Source: Roseimicrobium sp. ORNL1 (lineage in GTDB: Bacteria; Verrucomicrobiota; Verrucomicrobiia; Verrucomicrobiales; Verrucomicrobiaceae). From it: a stretch of 64,000 bases of DNA. Positions within the stretch are counted from its first letter, which is position 1, and every line of letters starts with the position of its first letter. The notes below the pieces were generated by a model, which saw only the letters and a program-made list of their open reading frames with translations, had not been told where the DNA came from and made no database searches. Made by a program: the position numbers and the translations under genes. Location of the stretch: contig NZ_CP049143.1 of assembly GCF_011044495.1 (NCBI RefSeq), positions 2,418,001 to 2,482,000 of the forward strand. The letters are read 5' to 3'. Positions 1-8,808 of this stretch are shown piece by piece.

Positions 1-436
1 CGAAATAGAAGGGCACCGTGGGCAGCCCGGACCCGGCCAGGGCGGTGAGCACGGCACTGGCTCCGGGTACCACCTCGATGCGCAACCCCGCGCCGATGGC
101 GGCAAACACGAGGCGCTGGCCCGGGTCGGACACGGTGGGGAAGCCGGCGTCTGAGACCAGGGCGATGGTCTCGCCATTCTCAATACGCCCCAGCAGCTCC
201 GGGATGCGCCGGGCCTCATTGTGCTCCGTGAGGGAAATGAGGGGGACCTGCAGGCCGTGATGGTGGAGCAGATGGATGGTGCGCCGGGTATCCTCACACG
301 CCACACAGGCCGCGTTCTTCAGGGCCTCCACGGCACGCGCACTGAGGTCGCCCAGGTTCCCAATCGGGGTGGCAATGAGCTGGAGGCAGGGTGTGGAGGT
401 GGGGGCAGAAGCAGAGGCTGGAGACGGGTCCGGCAT
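1..436 (-). CDS. rsmI: 16S rRNA 2'-O-ribose C1402 methyltransferase RsmI (5' part, cut by window edge)
   Basis: Only the first ~145 codons are in the window; the gene runs off the left edge. After a short Pro/Ser/Ala-rich start, the protein reads LQLIATPIGNLGDLSARAVE, the hallmark N-terminus of RsmI/YraL in the tetrapyrrole methylase superfamily. It continues with CEDTRRT and LVSDAGFPTVSDPG, which form the SAM-binding part. RsmI methylates C1402 of 16S rRNA in the decoding centre using SAM. The ATG at 436 was chosen because an in-frame TGA lies 13 codons upstream. The next gene on the same strand, ppk1, ends 192 bp upstream with repeat fragments between, so co-transcription is uncertain. Confidence 0.9.
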   Translation of the reverse strand, partial: MPDPSPASASAPTSTPCLQLIATPIGNLGDLSARAVEALKNAACVACEDTRRTIHLLHHHGLQVPLISLTEHNEARRIPELLGRIENGETIALVSDAGFPTVSDPGQRLVFAAIGAGLRIEVVPGASAVLTALAGSGLPTVPFYF

Positions 437-518
437 GGAAGCGGCGGGCGGGGGTGGAAGCGGAAGGGGCGGTCACCAACAAGGAGGAGGAAGTGCCTCA
501 GCGCAATGCCTTCTGACA

Positions 519-621
519 ACCTCAGTCTCCGAAGTTTTCTCTGCGTCTCAGTTTCAAATTCAATGCAGCCCGTCCCACCCAGCGCCTCAGGCTATCAACT
601 ATCAACCATAGACCATCAACC
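519..621. repeat. Two short intergenic repeat fragments
   Basis: Positions 519-552 carry one arm of the CTCCGAAGTTTTCTCTGCGT family, which recurs at 52371-52506 and 56919-56970. Positions 592-621 carry a CTATCAACTATCAACC motif whose reverse complement recurs at 5502-5530. No gene is seen in 437-628 beyond the rsmI start. Confidence 0.6.
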
Positions 622-628
622 CCCAGCC

Positions 629-2752
629 CTACTTCGGCACATGCGGCACCAGCAAATCCGGTGACTGCGCACGCGGGCGATGCCTCCGCACGGCCTGCTT
701 TGCGAAGAACTCCTGGGAGCGCACGGCCTTGGTCTTGGACTTGGCGGTAGGACGCGGCACGGGCGTGTAGTTCCCGTCCTTGTCGAGCTGGCGGGCCTGG
801 ACGTTGTCGGAGAAATGGGTCTGCAGGATTTCCAGCAGGCGCTTCTTGCTCGCAGGGTCCTCAATCGGAGTGAGCAGTTCCACGCGCTTGCTCAGGTTGC
901 GCGTCATGAAGTCGGCACTGGAGATGAAGACTACGGGGTCACCGCCCTGGCGGAACCAGTAGATGCGGGCGTGCTCGAGGTAGCGATCGATGATGCTGAT
1001 GACGCGGATGTTCTCGCTCAGTCCCTTCACCCCCGGCTTCAGGCAGCAGATGCCGCGGATGTTGAGCTGGATTTTCACGCCAGCTTGTGAAGCGGCGTAG
1101 AGGGCCTCCATCATCTGGAGATCCTCGAGCGCATTCATCTTCAGCATGATTTCCGCTTCCTCACCGGCAGCGGCGCGGGCGGTCTCGCTCTGGATCATTT
1201 CCAGCAGGCGCTCGCGCAGGCCGAAGGGGGCCATGCTGATTTTCTGGAAGTGTACGAAGCGGGAGCGTCCGGTGACGGTGTTGAAAAACGCCGAGGCATC
1301 CGCGCCATAGACCGGGTCGCGCGTGAGGAAGCTGATGTCGGTGTAGAGCTTCGCGGTGGCCTCGTTGTAGTTCCCCGTGCCGAAGTGGCAGTAGCGGGCC
1401 ATGCCGCCGGGTTCACGACGCACCACAAGGGTGATCTTCGCATGCGTCTTCAGCCCGCGCACGCCGTAGATGATTTGCGCGCCAGCGGCGAGGAGCTCTT
1501 CCGCGCGTTCCAGGTTGCGGGCTTCATCGAAGCGGGCCTTGAGCTCCACCAGCACGGTCACGTGCTTGCCGGCCTGAGCGGCCTTGATGAGGGCGGTGAT
1601 GATGCGGCTGTTCTTCGCAGTGCGGTAGAGAATCTGTTTGATGGCCACCACGTTCGAGTCCGTTGCAGCTTGCTCGATGAGCTGCACCACCGGCTCGAAA
1701 GATTCATAAGGATGGTATAGCAGGATGTCATCCTTCCGGATCACATCGAAGATGCTCTCATCCGGCTCCAGCGTGACTGCCTCGGAAGTGGGCCACTGCT
1801 CGGTCTTCAGCTCCTCGAAGCCGGGTACGGAGGCGATGGCGAAATAGGCGCGCAGGTCCAGCTCACTGGGAATCATGTACGTGAGCGAGGGCGGTGCATC
1901 GCAGATCTGCTGCATGGCCTTGATGAGCGACTGCGTGACGTCCGGCTCGTCTTCGATTTCGAGGCGGATGGTGTTGCTGCTCTTGCGCGCTTCGAGGATT
2001 TCCTCCATCTCCGCGGCGATGTCCTGGGCGCTCTCGTCATCCAGCGTGATGTCGCTGTTGCGGCTGATGCGGAAGCGCGCGGTGCCGGTGACCTGTTCCT
2101 TCGGGAAGAAGTCGTGGATGAACATCTCCACGAGGTCCTCGATGTTGATGTAGGCGTGCGTGTTGCCCTCGGCATCGGGAATGACGACGTGGCGGGGGAG
2201 ATTTGGCGGCAGGGTGAAGACGACGTGCCGCACCTGCTCCTCATCACCAATCCGCGAGCGCACCTCGCTCATGAGCACAATCTGCAAGGCGGGAAGCTGC
2301 AGGCGGTCGTCCTCACCCGGCTCCACTGCGATGGGGGAGAGCACGGCGAAGACATTCTCATTGAAGTAGGCGTGCAGGTGCGTGCGCTGGCTGGGGCTCA
2401 GCTCGGCAGGGGTGAGGCGGCGGATGCCACTGCGGCGCAGCGCGGGAAGGAGGTCCTGGCTCAGGATGCGGTACTGCTCCTTGATGAAAGCCAGGGTGCG
2501 CTCGCGGATTTCGCTGAGCTGTTGTGTGGCCGTGAGACCGGCGGGGTCGTTGGCCTTCTTGCGCGCGTCCTTCAGGTATTGCAGGCCGCCCACGCGGACC
2601 ATGAAGAATTCATCGAGATTCGACGCGGTGATGGCGAGGAACTTCACCCGCTCCAGCGGTGGCAGAGTCTCGCGCGCGGCCTCGGCGAGCACCCGTTCAT
2701 TGAAGGCCAGCCAGCTCAGCTCACGATTGAAGTAGTTCTGTTCAGAGGGCAT
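629..2752 (-). CDS. ppk1: Polyphosphate kinase 1
   Basis: A 707-residue protein of the usual Ppk1 length. It makes long-chain polyphosphate reversibly from the ATP gamma-phosphate. The N-terminal domain opens YFNRELSWLAFNERVL and carries ASNLDEFFMVRVGGL. The phospholipase-D-like catalytic half holds LLYHPYESF near 345, IKQILYRTA near 371, KTHAK with the predicted autophosphorylated His near 437, and CHFGTGNYNE with a second His near 456. It is the last gene of an operon read ROK kinase, exopolyphosphatase, ppk1, starting 63 bp after the exopolyphosphatase. The basic tail after residue ~670 (KSKTKAVRSQ) is variable and not needed for the assignment. Confidence 0.97.
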   Translation of the reverse strand: MPSEQNYFNRELSWLAFNERVLAEAARETLPPLERVKFLAITASNLDEFFMVRVGGLQYLKDARKKANDPAGLTATQQLSEIRERTLAFIKEQYRILSQDLLPALRRSGIRRLTPAELSPSQRTHLHAYFNENVFAVLSPIAVEPGEDDRLQLPALQIVLMSEVRSRIGDEEQVRHVVFTLPPNLPRHVVIPDAEGNTHAYINIEDLVEMFIHDFFPKEQVTGTARFRISRNSDITLDDESAQDIAAEMEEILEARKSSNTIRLEIEDEPDVTQSLIKAMQQICDAPPSLTYMIPSELDLRAYFAIASVPGFEELKTEQWPTSEAVTLEPDESIFDVIRKDDILLYHPYESFEPVVQLIEQAATDSNVVAIKQILYRTAKNSRIITALIKAAQAGKHVTVLVELKARFDEARNLERAEELLAAGAQIIYGVRGLKTHAKITLVVRREPGGMARYCHFGTGNYNEATAKLYTDISFLTRDPVYGADASAFFNTVTGRSRFVHFQKISMAPFGLRERLLEMIQSETARAAAGEEAEIMLKMNALEDLQMMEALYAASQAGVKIQLNIRGICCLKPGVKGLSENIRVISIIDRYLEHARIYWFRQGGDPVVFISSADFMTRNLSKRVELLTPIEDPASKKRLLEILQTHFSDNVQARQLDKDGNYTPVPRPTAKSKTKAVRSQEFFAKQAVRRHRPRAQSPDLLVPHVPK

Positions 2753-2815
2753 GGGAGAAATGAAAAGTCAGGGAGCGAAGCGATGCGAGGCGGGGCGAAG
2801 GAGAGGTGGGCCGGA

Positions 2816-4351
2816 CTAGGGAGTGCGCAGGAGGACCTCGTAGCCGTAGATCTCACGGAAGATATCGCATTTCCCGTTCACGGCGATCTGCTCCACGGTG
2901 GTGTCATCCACCCCGGGAGTCTCGATGAAGTACATGTCGCCCTCGCGCTTGAGGTCCACCTTCTTGATGCGTTGGGAGTGGCTGCGGTCGAGGCAATCTG
3001 CCACGCGGAGGATGGCGACAAGCTTGATGACCGTCATGCGCTCTTCACGGGTGAGCTCGGAGAAGTCCGGATGGTTCGAGCTCGGATTGTACCGGCGGTG
3101 GTAGCGGGCGAGCAGGGCCACCAGCGTGCGGTCGCGCGCGGAGAGACCGAAGATCTCCGTGTTCAGGATGATGTAGAGGCTGTGCTTGTGATGCTCACGC
3201 GGGCTCAGGAACATGCCCGTCTCGTGCAGGATGGCGGCCACGCGCAGCAGCAGCTCATGGCGCGCATCCAGGCCGTGCAGTGACTGGAGATCCACGAAGA
3301 TCTGCTGGGCGAACTTTGCCACGTGCTCGGCATGCTTGTGATCCGTCTTGTACTTCTTGGCCACTTCGCGCGCGGCCTGGAGCACCTCGTCCTGGAAGGT
3401 CTTCGTCTGTGGATTGCTCGCGAGCAGGTCCATGAGCAGGTCCCGCTGGAAGTCGCCCTCCGGCACCACGAGCACCTGGTCATTGAAGCGGCGGGCGAGC
3501 GCGAGATTTGTCTGCAGCGCGGAGGTGATGCCCTCCGTGCCGGTGTAGTGCAGGTGGAGCTTTCGCACGAGTTCATCCGCGGACATGGCGGCGACGGACT
3601 CGGTGAATTTCTCAAGGTGCTCCAGCGAGATGAAGCTCGCGCCCTGCTTTGGCTTTGAGATGAGCGGCGCGGCACTCTGAATCTCCGTGCCGATGAATAC
3701 ATGGTAATCGGGCTTCGCCTCCGAGTAGTCCGTGGCGAGGGTGTCCACCACGCCGCGGATCTGTTCCTCGATGTAGGCGAGCTGCTGCGCGGGGCCGGAC
3801 TCCAGGCCCATGGCCTCGCGCGTGCGGAAGATGCCAAGCCGGTAGCTGGAGTACGCATTGATGCGCCCCTTGATGAAGTGCAACGCGCGCGTGTTCCCGG
3901 GACCGATGTGGGAGACGAGGGTGTTCCCATTTGCGATGTCGGGATTGCTCTTCAGCAGGCGCACCGTGGTCTGGTAGATGAGGCGGGTCATGTCGCCGTC
4001 ATCGATGAGTTCCACGCGCACATTCCCCGCGACCTGCATGCGGTTCAGGAAGATTTCGTGGTTCGTCGCCTCGGAGAGGATGTTTGTGGTGAGGCAGCGC
4101 AGGTTGGCATCCGGCACGGCGTACTCACCCAGGGTCTGGCGGAAGTCGCGCAGGATGGCGGCGGCCTGTTCCATGACGGGGCGGGAGACGGTGCCGGTGC
4201 GGAAGATATCGCGCGCGAGCGGCAGCGGCTTTTCCAGGTAGTCGAGCTGGGAGAAGGTGCCGTCCGCCGCCTTCTCCGCCACGAGCAAGGTCACGGAGGT
4301 CGCGCCGAACTGGATGATCGCGGCGGTATCGAGCTGGTCAGGTGAAGACAT
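2816..4351 (-). CDS. Ppx/GppA exopolyphosphatase with C-terminal HD domain
   Basis: About 511 residues from the ATG at 4351. A GTG at 4474 would add 41 residues but would overlap the upstream ROK gene and lacks family similarity. The N-terminal half is an ASKHA fold (AAIIQFGATSVTLLVAE, later VSHIGPGNTRALHFIKGRI) as in Ppx/GppA enzymes, which cleave terminal phosphates from polyphosphate or pppGpp. The C-terminal half is an HD-type domain with HAEHVAKFAQQ, LHETGMF and REHHKHS. It lies between the ROK kinase (88 bp upstream) and ppk1 (63 bp downstream), so synthesis and breakdown of polyphosphate are encoded together. Polyphosphate rather than pppGpp as substrate is inferred from context. Confidence 0.9.
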   Translation of the reverse strand: MSSPDQLDTAAIIQFGATSVTLLVAEKAADGTFSQLDYLEKPLPLARDIFRTGTVSRPVMEQAAAILRDFRQTLGEYAVPDANLRCLTTNILSEATNHEIFLNRMQVAGNVRVELIDDGDMTRLIYQTTVRLLKSNPDIANGNTLVSHIGPGNTRALHFIKGRINAYSSYRLGIFRTREAMGLESGPAQQLAYIEEQIRGVVDTLATDYSEAKPDYHVFIGTEIQSAAPLISKPKQGASFISLEHLEKFTESVAAMSADELVRKLHLHYTGTEGITSALQTNLALARRFNDQVLVVPEGDFQRDLLMDLLASNPQTKTFQDEVLQAAREVAKKYKTDHKHAEHVAKFAQQIFVDLQSLHGLDARHELLLRVAAILHETGMFLSPREHHKHSLYIILNTEIFGLSARDRTLVALLARYHRRYNPSSNHPDFSELTREERMTVIKLVAILRVADCLDRSHSQRIKKVDLKREGDMYFIETPGVDDTTVEQIAVNGKCDIFREIYGYEVLLRTP

Positions 4352-4439
4352 GGTTCGGGCTTGCTTGTCTCTGCCTTCGTGGTGGTGACAAACGGCGAGT
4401 CCGAAATATGGATGAGGGCCGTCCGGATGTGGAGTTATT

Positions 4440-5459
4440 TTACTTTTTTGTGCGCAGCCAGGCCACGGAGCCACAGGCCACGGCGGTATTCCCCAGCTTG
4501 GCGATGGAGAACTTCATGCCGCGGTAGATTTCCGGCACGGTGAAGCGCTCCACCTGCTCCCGCATGGCCTGGAGGTAGAGCTTCGGCATTTCCTCCACGA
4601 GACCGCCCCCGAGGGTGATATGGTCGGGCGCCATGAGGTTTGCCACCATGGAAATGCCCATGCCGAGGTACTGTAGGGAATTCAGGAAGATGGTCTCGGT
4701 GGCGCGCTCGTGCGCATTGAACGAGGCGGAGAGGGCCTTGCTGCGCATCTCCTTCAGCACCGCGCCGGTCTTGCTGTCCAGCATGGGCGCATTGCCACGC
4801 GTGCACTCCACACTCGCGGCGGCGGCGATGCCGAGGCGGCTGGTGAGATCTTCAAAGAGGACGTAGCCGGGGAATGCCGAGCTCAGGTGGGTGCCGGGCA
4901 CATAGATCATGCCGAGCTCCATGCAGGAGACATTCGCGCCGTGGATGAGCTTGCCGTCATACACAAAGCCCGCGCCCAGTCCGGTACCGGGGAAGACGCC
5001 GAGGAGCGAGCGGGAGCCCTTGCCCGCGCCGAGGGTGTACTCGCCGAAGGTGCCGGCGTCCACGTCATTGAGCACGGCCACGGGACAGTGGTAGAGCTTT
5101 TCGAGTTCGGGGCCGAGCAGCACGCGCTTCCACCCGAGGTTCGGGGCGTGAATGAGGATGCCTTTCTCCGTGTTCACGGTGCCGGGACAGCCGATGCCGA
5201 TGCCCTGGATCTTGGCCGGGCGGACATTGGCATTGGCAATGGCTTCCTCAATGGTGGCCTGGATGCGCTTGATGCCGCGCGCCGCACCCTTGCCACCGCC
5301 CTGGGTGGACTTGCGGGCTGTGCCGAGGACGTTGTAATCCGCGTCCAGAATGACGGCCATCATCTTCGTGCCGCCGAAATCAAACCCCACCCAGAAGGGC
5401 TTGCTGCTGAGGGCGCTTTTTTTGGACGGAGCCTTCTTCGCAGGAGTCTTCTTGGCCAT
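4440..5459 (-). CDS. ROK-family sugar kinase, possibly polyphosphate- or ATP-dependent
   Basis: A 339-residue ROK kinase. Visible are the phosphate-1 loop DFGGTK (27-32), the GIGCPG motif near 88, the catalytic NDVDA (Asp near 132) and GTGLGAG near 158. The N-terminus is an unusual Lys/Ala/Pro tract (KKTPAKKAPSKK). The usual ROK zinc site is not apparent: the ExGH position reads CMELGM, and no CxCGxxGCxE motif follows. It is the first gene of an operon with exopolyphosphatase and ppk1, so polyphosphate could be the phosphoryl donor, as in actinobacterial PpgK; that is inference from position only. Glucose, mannose or another hexose are all possible substrates. Confidence 0.85.
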   Translation of the reverse strand: MAKKTPAKKAPSKKSALSSKPFWVGFDFGGTKMMAVILDADYNVLGTARKSTQGGGKGAARGIKRIQATIEEAIANANVRPAKIQGIGIGCPGTVNTEKGILIHAPNLGWKRVLLGPELEKLYHCPVAVLNDVDAGTFGEYTLGAGKGSRSLLGVFPGTGLGAGFVYDGKLIHGANVSCMELGMIYVPGTHLSSAFPGYVLFEDLTSRLGIAAAASVECTRGNAPMLDSKTGAVLKEMRSKALSASFNAHERATETIFLNSLQYLGMGISMVANLMAPDHITLGGGLVEEMPKLYLQAMREQVERFTVPEIYRGMKFSIAKLGNTAVACGSVAWLRTKK

Positions 5460-5542
5460 GGCACGTTTTCATCAAGTCTGAGGGAAAAGGCAAGTGACAA
5501 ATGGTTGATAGTCGAGGGTTGATAGTTGATGGCCTGAGTTTA

Positions 5543-5727
5543 TGGGACCGCTAATAGGCGCTAACGGACGCTAATGGTTTTGGCGGCGGGTCTGAGAAGC
5601 GCTTAACCTGCGAAATCCTTTGTGTTGGTTCTGACTATCGACACGCACGGTACCCCTTTTGGTTCATTGCAGGCCGCCACGCCCAGCTCCAAAACCATTA
5701 GCGTTTGTTAGCGTCTATTAGCGGTCT
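5543..5727. repeat. Interrupted inverted repeat of TTAGCG-type units
   Basis: The left arm (5543-5582) carries CTAATAGGCGCTAACGGACG-type sequence. The right arm (5689-5727) is its near-perfect reverse complement, with about 105 bp between. Each arm is three spaced CTAA-type units. Related single or paired arms occur at 9484-9520 and 18658-18920. The stretch 5460-5543 also holds a TTGATAGTTGATGG fragment. Confidence 0.8.
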
Positions 5728-5793
5728 CCTCGTCCGCTCCGTTTTTCATTTGCCACCTGCGTTGCCGCCTGCCAGCATCGCGGCATCTTGTTC

Positions 5794-6222
5794 ATGGCCT
5801 GCCTGCGCTCAAAATTTCGGCACCTGTACCTGCTGGCGCTTTTCCAGTTGGTGGGCGGGCCGTTGGTGCTGGTACCGATGCTCTTAATGAGCAAGGCGGT
5901 GGTGCGTGAGACCGCGCAACACGGCGTGGTGCAAGGCCTCCACGAGGTGGTGGTGAGCCAGGAGTGGAGTGAGGTGCGGGAGATGATCCAGAAGGGTGGA
6001 ATCGTCTCCGAATTGTCTTCGTCGACCAAGGCTCCGGCTCCGGGGAAGCAGAAGCAGGAGAAGGCCAAGGATGGAAAGCCGAAGCTGGATTTCGTGACAT
6101 GGACCATGCCTGCTCTGGTGGAGCTGGAAGGTCTCCCCGTGAAACGACCTGGATGGGAGTGGCAGCCGATGGCCTCAAGCTGGGCCAATGCGCCACCGAG
6201 TCCGCCACCACGAGTGGTGTAA
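5794..6222 (+). CDS. Small membrane-anchored hypothetical protein
   Basis: 142 residues from the ATG at 5794 (a TTG two codons upstream is less likely). A short basic start (MACLRSKFRHLY) is followed by one hydrophobic segment, roughly residues 12-35 (LLALFQLVGGPLVLVPMLLM). A polar part follows, rich in Lys near the middle (APGKQKQEKAKDGKPK) and Pro at the end. The topology suggests a single-pass protein with an exported domain. It precedes the TonB receptor and HupE-like genes on the same strand, although a repeat-filled gap of 390 bp intervenes. I do not recognise the family. It may be an accessory of the uptake cassette. Confidence 0.6.
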   Translation: MACLRSKFRHLYLLALFQLVGGPLVLVPMLLMSKAVVRETAQHGVVQGLHEVVVSQEWSEVREMIQKGGIVSELSSSTKAPAPGKQKQEKAKDGKPKLDFVTWTMPALVELEGLPVKRPGWEWQPMASSWANAPPSPPPRVV

Positions 6223-6244
6223 TGATGAAGCGCCGATAGACGAA

Positions 6245-6290
6245 ACGGAGCGCGGCCTTTCCAGGCCGCTGCGTTCCATTCTTCTTTGGT
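6245..6290 (+). repeat. Half copy of the GCGGCCTTTCCAGGCCGC hairpin family
   Basis: Carries GGAGCGCGGCC, a short loop, and GGCCGC, matching the left arm of the paired element at 34584-34737. No right arm is seen here. Confidence 0.6.
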
Positions 6291-6354
6291 GCTTTTTCAG
6301 GTGCACCACTGCGTTCTGGGAATCGCATAGCCGTCAGCCCAGGATACGGAAGTG

Positions 6355-6549
6355 GTGCCGAAGGCCTTGGACTGCGCGCAGCCCTGCTGCCGCTTTCCTA
6401 AAGTGCAGCCTGCTGCACGCTTCACCGCGACGAAGTCGCCAAATCTTCAGGACATGTCATCTCACGAGTGAGTTCACCTTCGCGGCAGCAGGCTACGGAC
6501 TCTTCAAAGCGGCAGCAGGCTGCCGCAGTCCAAGGACGCTGCGCGTCAC
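6355..6549 (+). repeat. Multi-hairpin element, family 1, copy A
   Basis: Order: terminal hairpin GCCgaaGGC, outer arm, GTGCAGcctgCTGCAC, GCGACgaaGTCGC, variable centre, degenerate CCACAG/CTGTGG hairpin, outer arm, GACGCtgcGCGTC, then the tail AGTATCTGG. It lies 64 bp before the TonB receptor start and could shape its leader RNA. Confidence 0.85.
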
Positions 6550-6612
6550 AGTATCTGGACCCTTCGCGTGTCTCACCTTTTCCTCCCTTTCTCCCGCTCA
6601 CGTCACACTCCC

Positions 6613-8781
6613 ATGAAACCTTTTCTCTCCAAGCCAGTGCTCGCGTCCCTCGCAGCGGCTCTTGTTCCCATCTCACTTTCCGCCCAAGAATCCTCCTCCG
6701 CTCCCCAAGAACTCGCCCCCACCGTGGTGACCGGCAAAGCCGAAGACCTCATCGACGTGGCGGCGACTGCCTCGCAAGGTCGCGCGAGCTCGGAGGACCT
6801 GCTCTCGCGACCGGTGCTGCGTCGTGGTGAGATTCTGGAAATCATTCCCGGGGTCATCATCACGCAACACGCGGGCGGTGGGAAGGCGAACCAGTATTTC
6901 CTGCGCGGGTTCAACCTCGACCACGGCACGGACTTCGCGGTTTCCGTGGAAGGCATGCCGATGAACATGCGTACGCACGCGCACGGACAGGGCTATACCG
7001 ACCTCAATCCCATCATCCCCGAACTGGTCGAAAGCGTGGAGTATCGCAAGGGTACCTTCGCTGCGACGGACGGGGACCTCTCTACGGCGGGCTCGGCGAA
7101 TTTTCTCTTCTTCAATGAGTTGCCGTACAACCAGGCGACGTTCGAAATCGGCGAGGACAACTACTATCGCGGACTCATCGCGGGCTCCATCATGCTCGAT
7201 GCGCCGGAGGCAACGCCCTCGGTGACAGCGGATCCGAAGAATCCCAAGAACGTGGGGAAGAGTCCTGTGCTGCCCACGCCTTCCGATGTCAGGAGCGGCT
7301 TCACGTATGCACTGGAGTACAACACGTACGATGGCCCCTGGGTGCATCCGGATGACTTCAAGCGGTGGAACGGCATGCTGCGCTACTTCCACGGGGATGA
7401 GGACAACTTTTTCACGGTGACCTTCATGGGCTACCATGCGGACTGGAACTCCAGCGACCAGATTCCGAAACGTGCCATTGAGGACGGACGCATCGACCGC
7501 TTCGGCACGGTGGACCCGACGACGCTTGGGGAATCCCAGCGCTACAGCCTGAACGCCACCTTCCAGACACGCGATGGGGATGTGGTCACGCGTGGCAATG
7601 CGTATGCCATCTACTACGACCTCGACCTCTTCTCGAACTTCACCTACTTCCTCGACTACCCGGATCGCGGTGACCAGTTTGAGCAGAAGGAGAGCCGCTG
7701 GATCTTTGGCGGGAACATCGCCCGTACTTGGGAGAATGCCGAGTTCTTCGGCCACGAAGCGGAGTACACGCTTGGGTTCCAAACCCGGCATGATGTGATA
7801 GGAGATATCGGACTGTATCGCACCGAGGCGCGTCGTCGTTTCCTCACGGTGCGTGAGGATGAGGTGTATGAAGCCAGCGCCGGCATCTACGGAGAGGCCA
7901 AGACACACTGGACGGACTGGTTCCGAACGGTGGCGGGACTTCGCGCGGATGCGTACTATTTCGATACGCAATCCAGTACGCTGAAGGCGAACGAAGGCGA
8001 TGAGCTCGACGGCATCGTGAGCCCGAAAATCAGCGCCATCTTTGGCCCGTGGCATGAGACGGAGTTCTACCTGAGCTACGGCATGGGCTTCCACAGCAAT
8101 GACGCGCGCGGGGTGAATACGGTCATCGATCCCGGCAGTGGTGATCGCGTGGACAAGGTGGATCCGCTGGTGCGCACGCAGAGCGCGGAGATTGGTGTGC
8201 GCAGCCAGGTGGTGCCAAACCTGACCACCACCCTGGCGCTCTTCTGGATCGAGAGTGACAGCGAGCTGGTGTACATCGGAGATGCAGGAACGAACGAGGC
8301 AGGGCCCGGCTCTCGGCGCTATGGTCTGGAATTTGCCAGCTACTGGAGGCCGGTGGAGTGGTTCACACTGGATGCGGAAATTGCGCTGACCCATGCGCGT
8401 TTCGCGGACTCGGGTGATGACGATTACATACCCAGCAGCGTGCCGCTCATGTTCAGCGGTGGTATTACACTCGGTGCGCACGGGCAGGAGGAGGGACCCT
8501 TTGCCAGCATCCGCGCGCGGGCGTTCGACCGCCGCCCGCTCATCGAGGACAACTCGGTGAAGGGGAAATCCAGCTTCCTGGTGAATGCCGGCATCGGCTA
8601 CCGCAAGAAGAACTGGGAAGCGGCCGTTGAGTGCCTGAACCTGTTTGACCGTGAAGACAACGACATCGAATACTTCTACACCAGCCGCCTGCAGGGCGAG
8701 CGCGCGGAGGGGTATGATGACATTCACCTGCACCCCACGGAGCCGCGCACGTTTCGTGTGAGGTTGACGTACAAGTTCTAG
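6613..8781 (+). CDS. TonB-dependent outer-membrane receptor
   Basis: About 722 residues from the ATG at 6613, which begins a clear signal peptide (MKPFLSKPVLASLAAALVPI then SLSAQ). Earlier in-frame starts run through upstream sequence. A plug domain follows, with VVTGKAEDL as a likely TonB-box region, LEIIPGVIITQHAGGGKANQ and FLRGFNLDHGTDFAVSVEGM. The rest is beta-barrel ending in aromatic VRLTYKF, as expected for an outer-membrane protein. His-rich MNMRTHAHGQGYTD in the plug and the HupE/UreJ-like neighbour suggest a metal (Ni, Co or similar) or metal chelate as ligand, but this is inference. It sits between a small membrane protein and the HupE-like gene 27 bp downstream. Confidence 0.93.
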   Translation: MKPFLSKPVLASLAAALVPISLSAQESSSAPQELAPTVVTGKAEDLIDVAATASQGRASSEDLLSRPVLRRGEILEIIPGVIITQHAGGGKANQYFLRGFNLDHGTDFAVSVEGMPMNMRTHAHGQGYTDLNPIIPELVESVEYRKGTFAATDGDLSTAGSANFLFFNELPYNQATFEIGEDNYYRGLIAGSIMLDAPEATPSVTADPKNPKNVGKSPVLPTPSDVRSGFTYALEYNTYDGPWVHPDDFKRWNGMLRYFHGDEDNFFTVTFMGYHADWNSSDQIPKRAIEDGRIDRFGTVDPTTLGESQRYSLNATFQTRDGDVVTRGNAYAIYYDLDLFSNFTYFLDYPDRGDQFEQKESRWIFGGNIARTWENAEFFGHEAEYTLGFQTRHDVIGDIGLYRTEARRRFLTVREDEVYEASAGIYGEAKTHWTDWFRTVAGLRADAYYFDTQSSTLKANEGDELDGIVSPKISAIFGPWHETEFYLSYGMGFHSNDARGVNTVIDPGSGDRVDKVDPLVRTQSAEIGVRSQVVPNLTTTLALFWIESDSELVYIGDAGTNEAGPGSRRYGLEFASYWRPVEWFTLDAEIALTHARFADSGDDDYIPSSVPLMFSGGITLGAHGQEEGPFASIRARAFDRRPLIEDNSVKGKSSFLVNAGIGYRKKNWEAAVECLNLFDREDNDIEYFYTSRLQGERAEGYDDIHLHPTEPRTFRVRLTYKF

Positions 8782-8808
8782 TCCGGTTCAATTCAGCTCA
8801 ACGTTTCG

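Noticed and set aside
1873-2250. Arg/Ser-rich 125-codon minus-strand frame
   Set aside because: Out-of-frame shadow within ppk1.
6673-8733. 686-codon open frame on the minus strand
   Set aside because: Antisense shadow of the TonB-dependent receptor. No domain or start signal was recognised.
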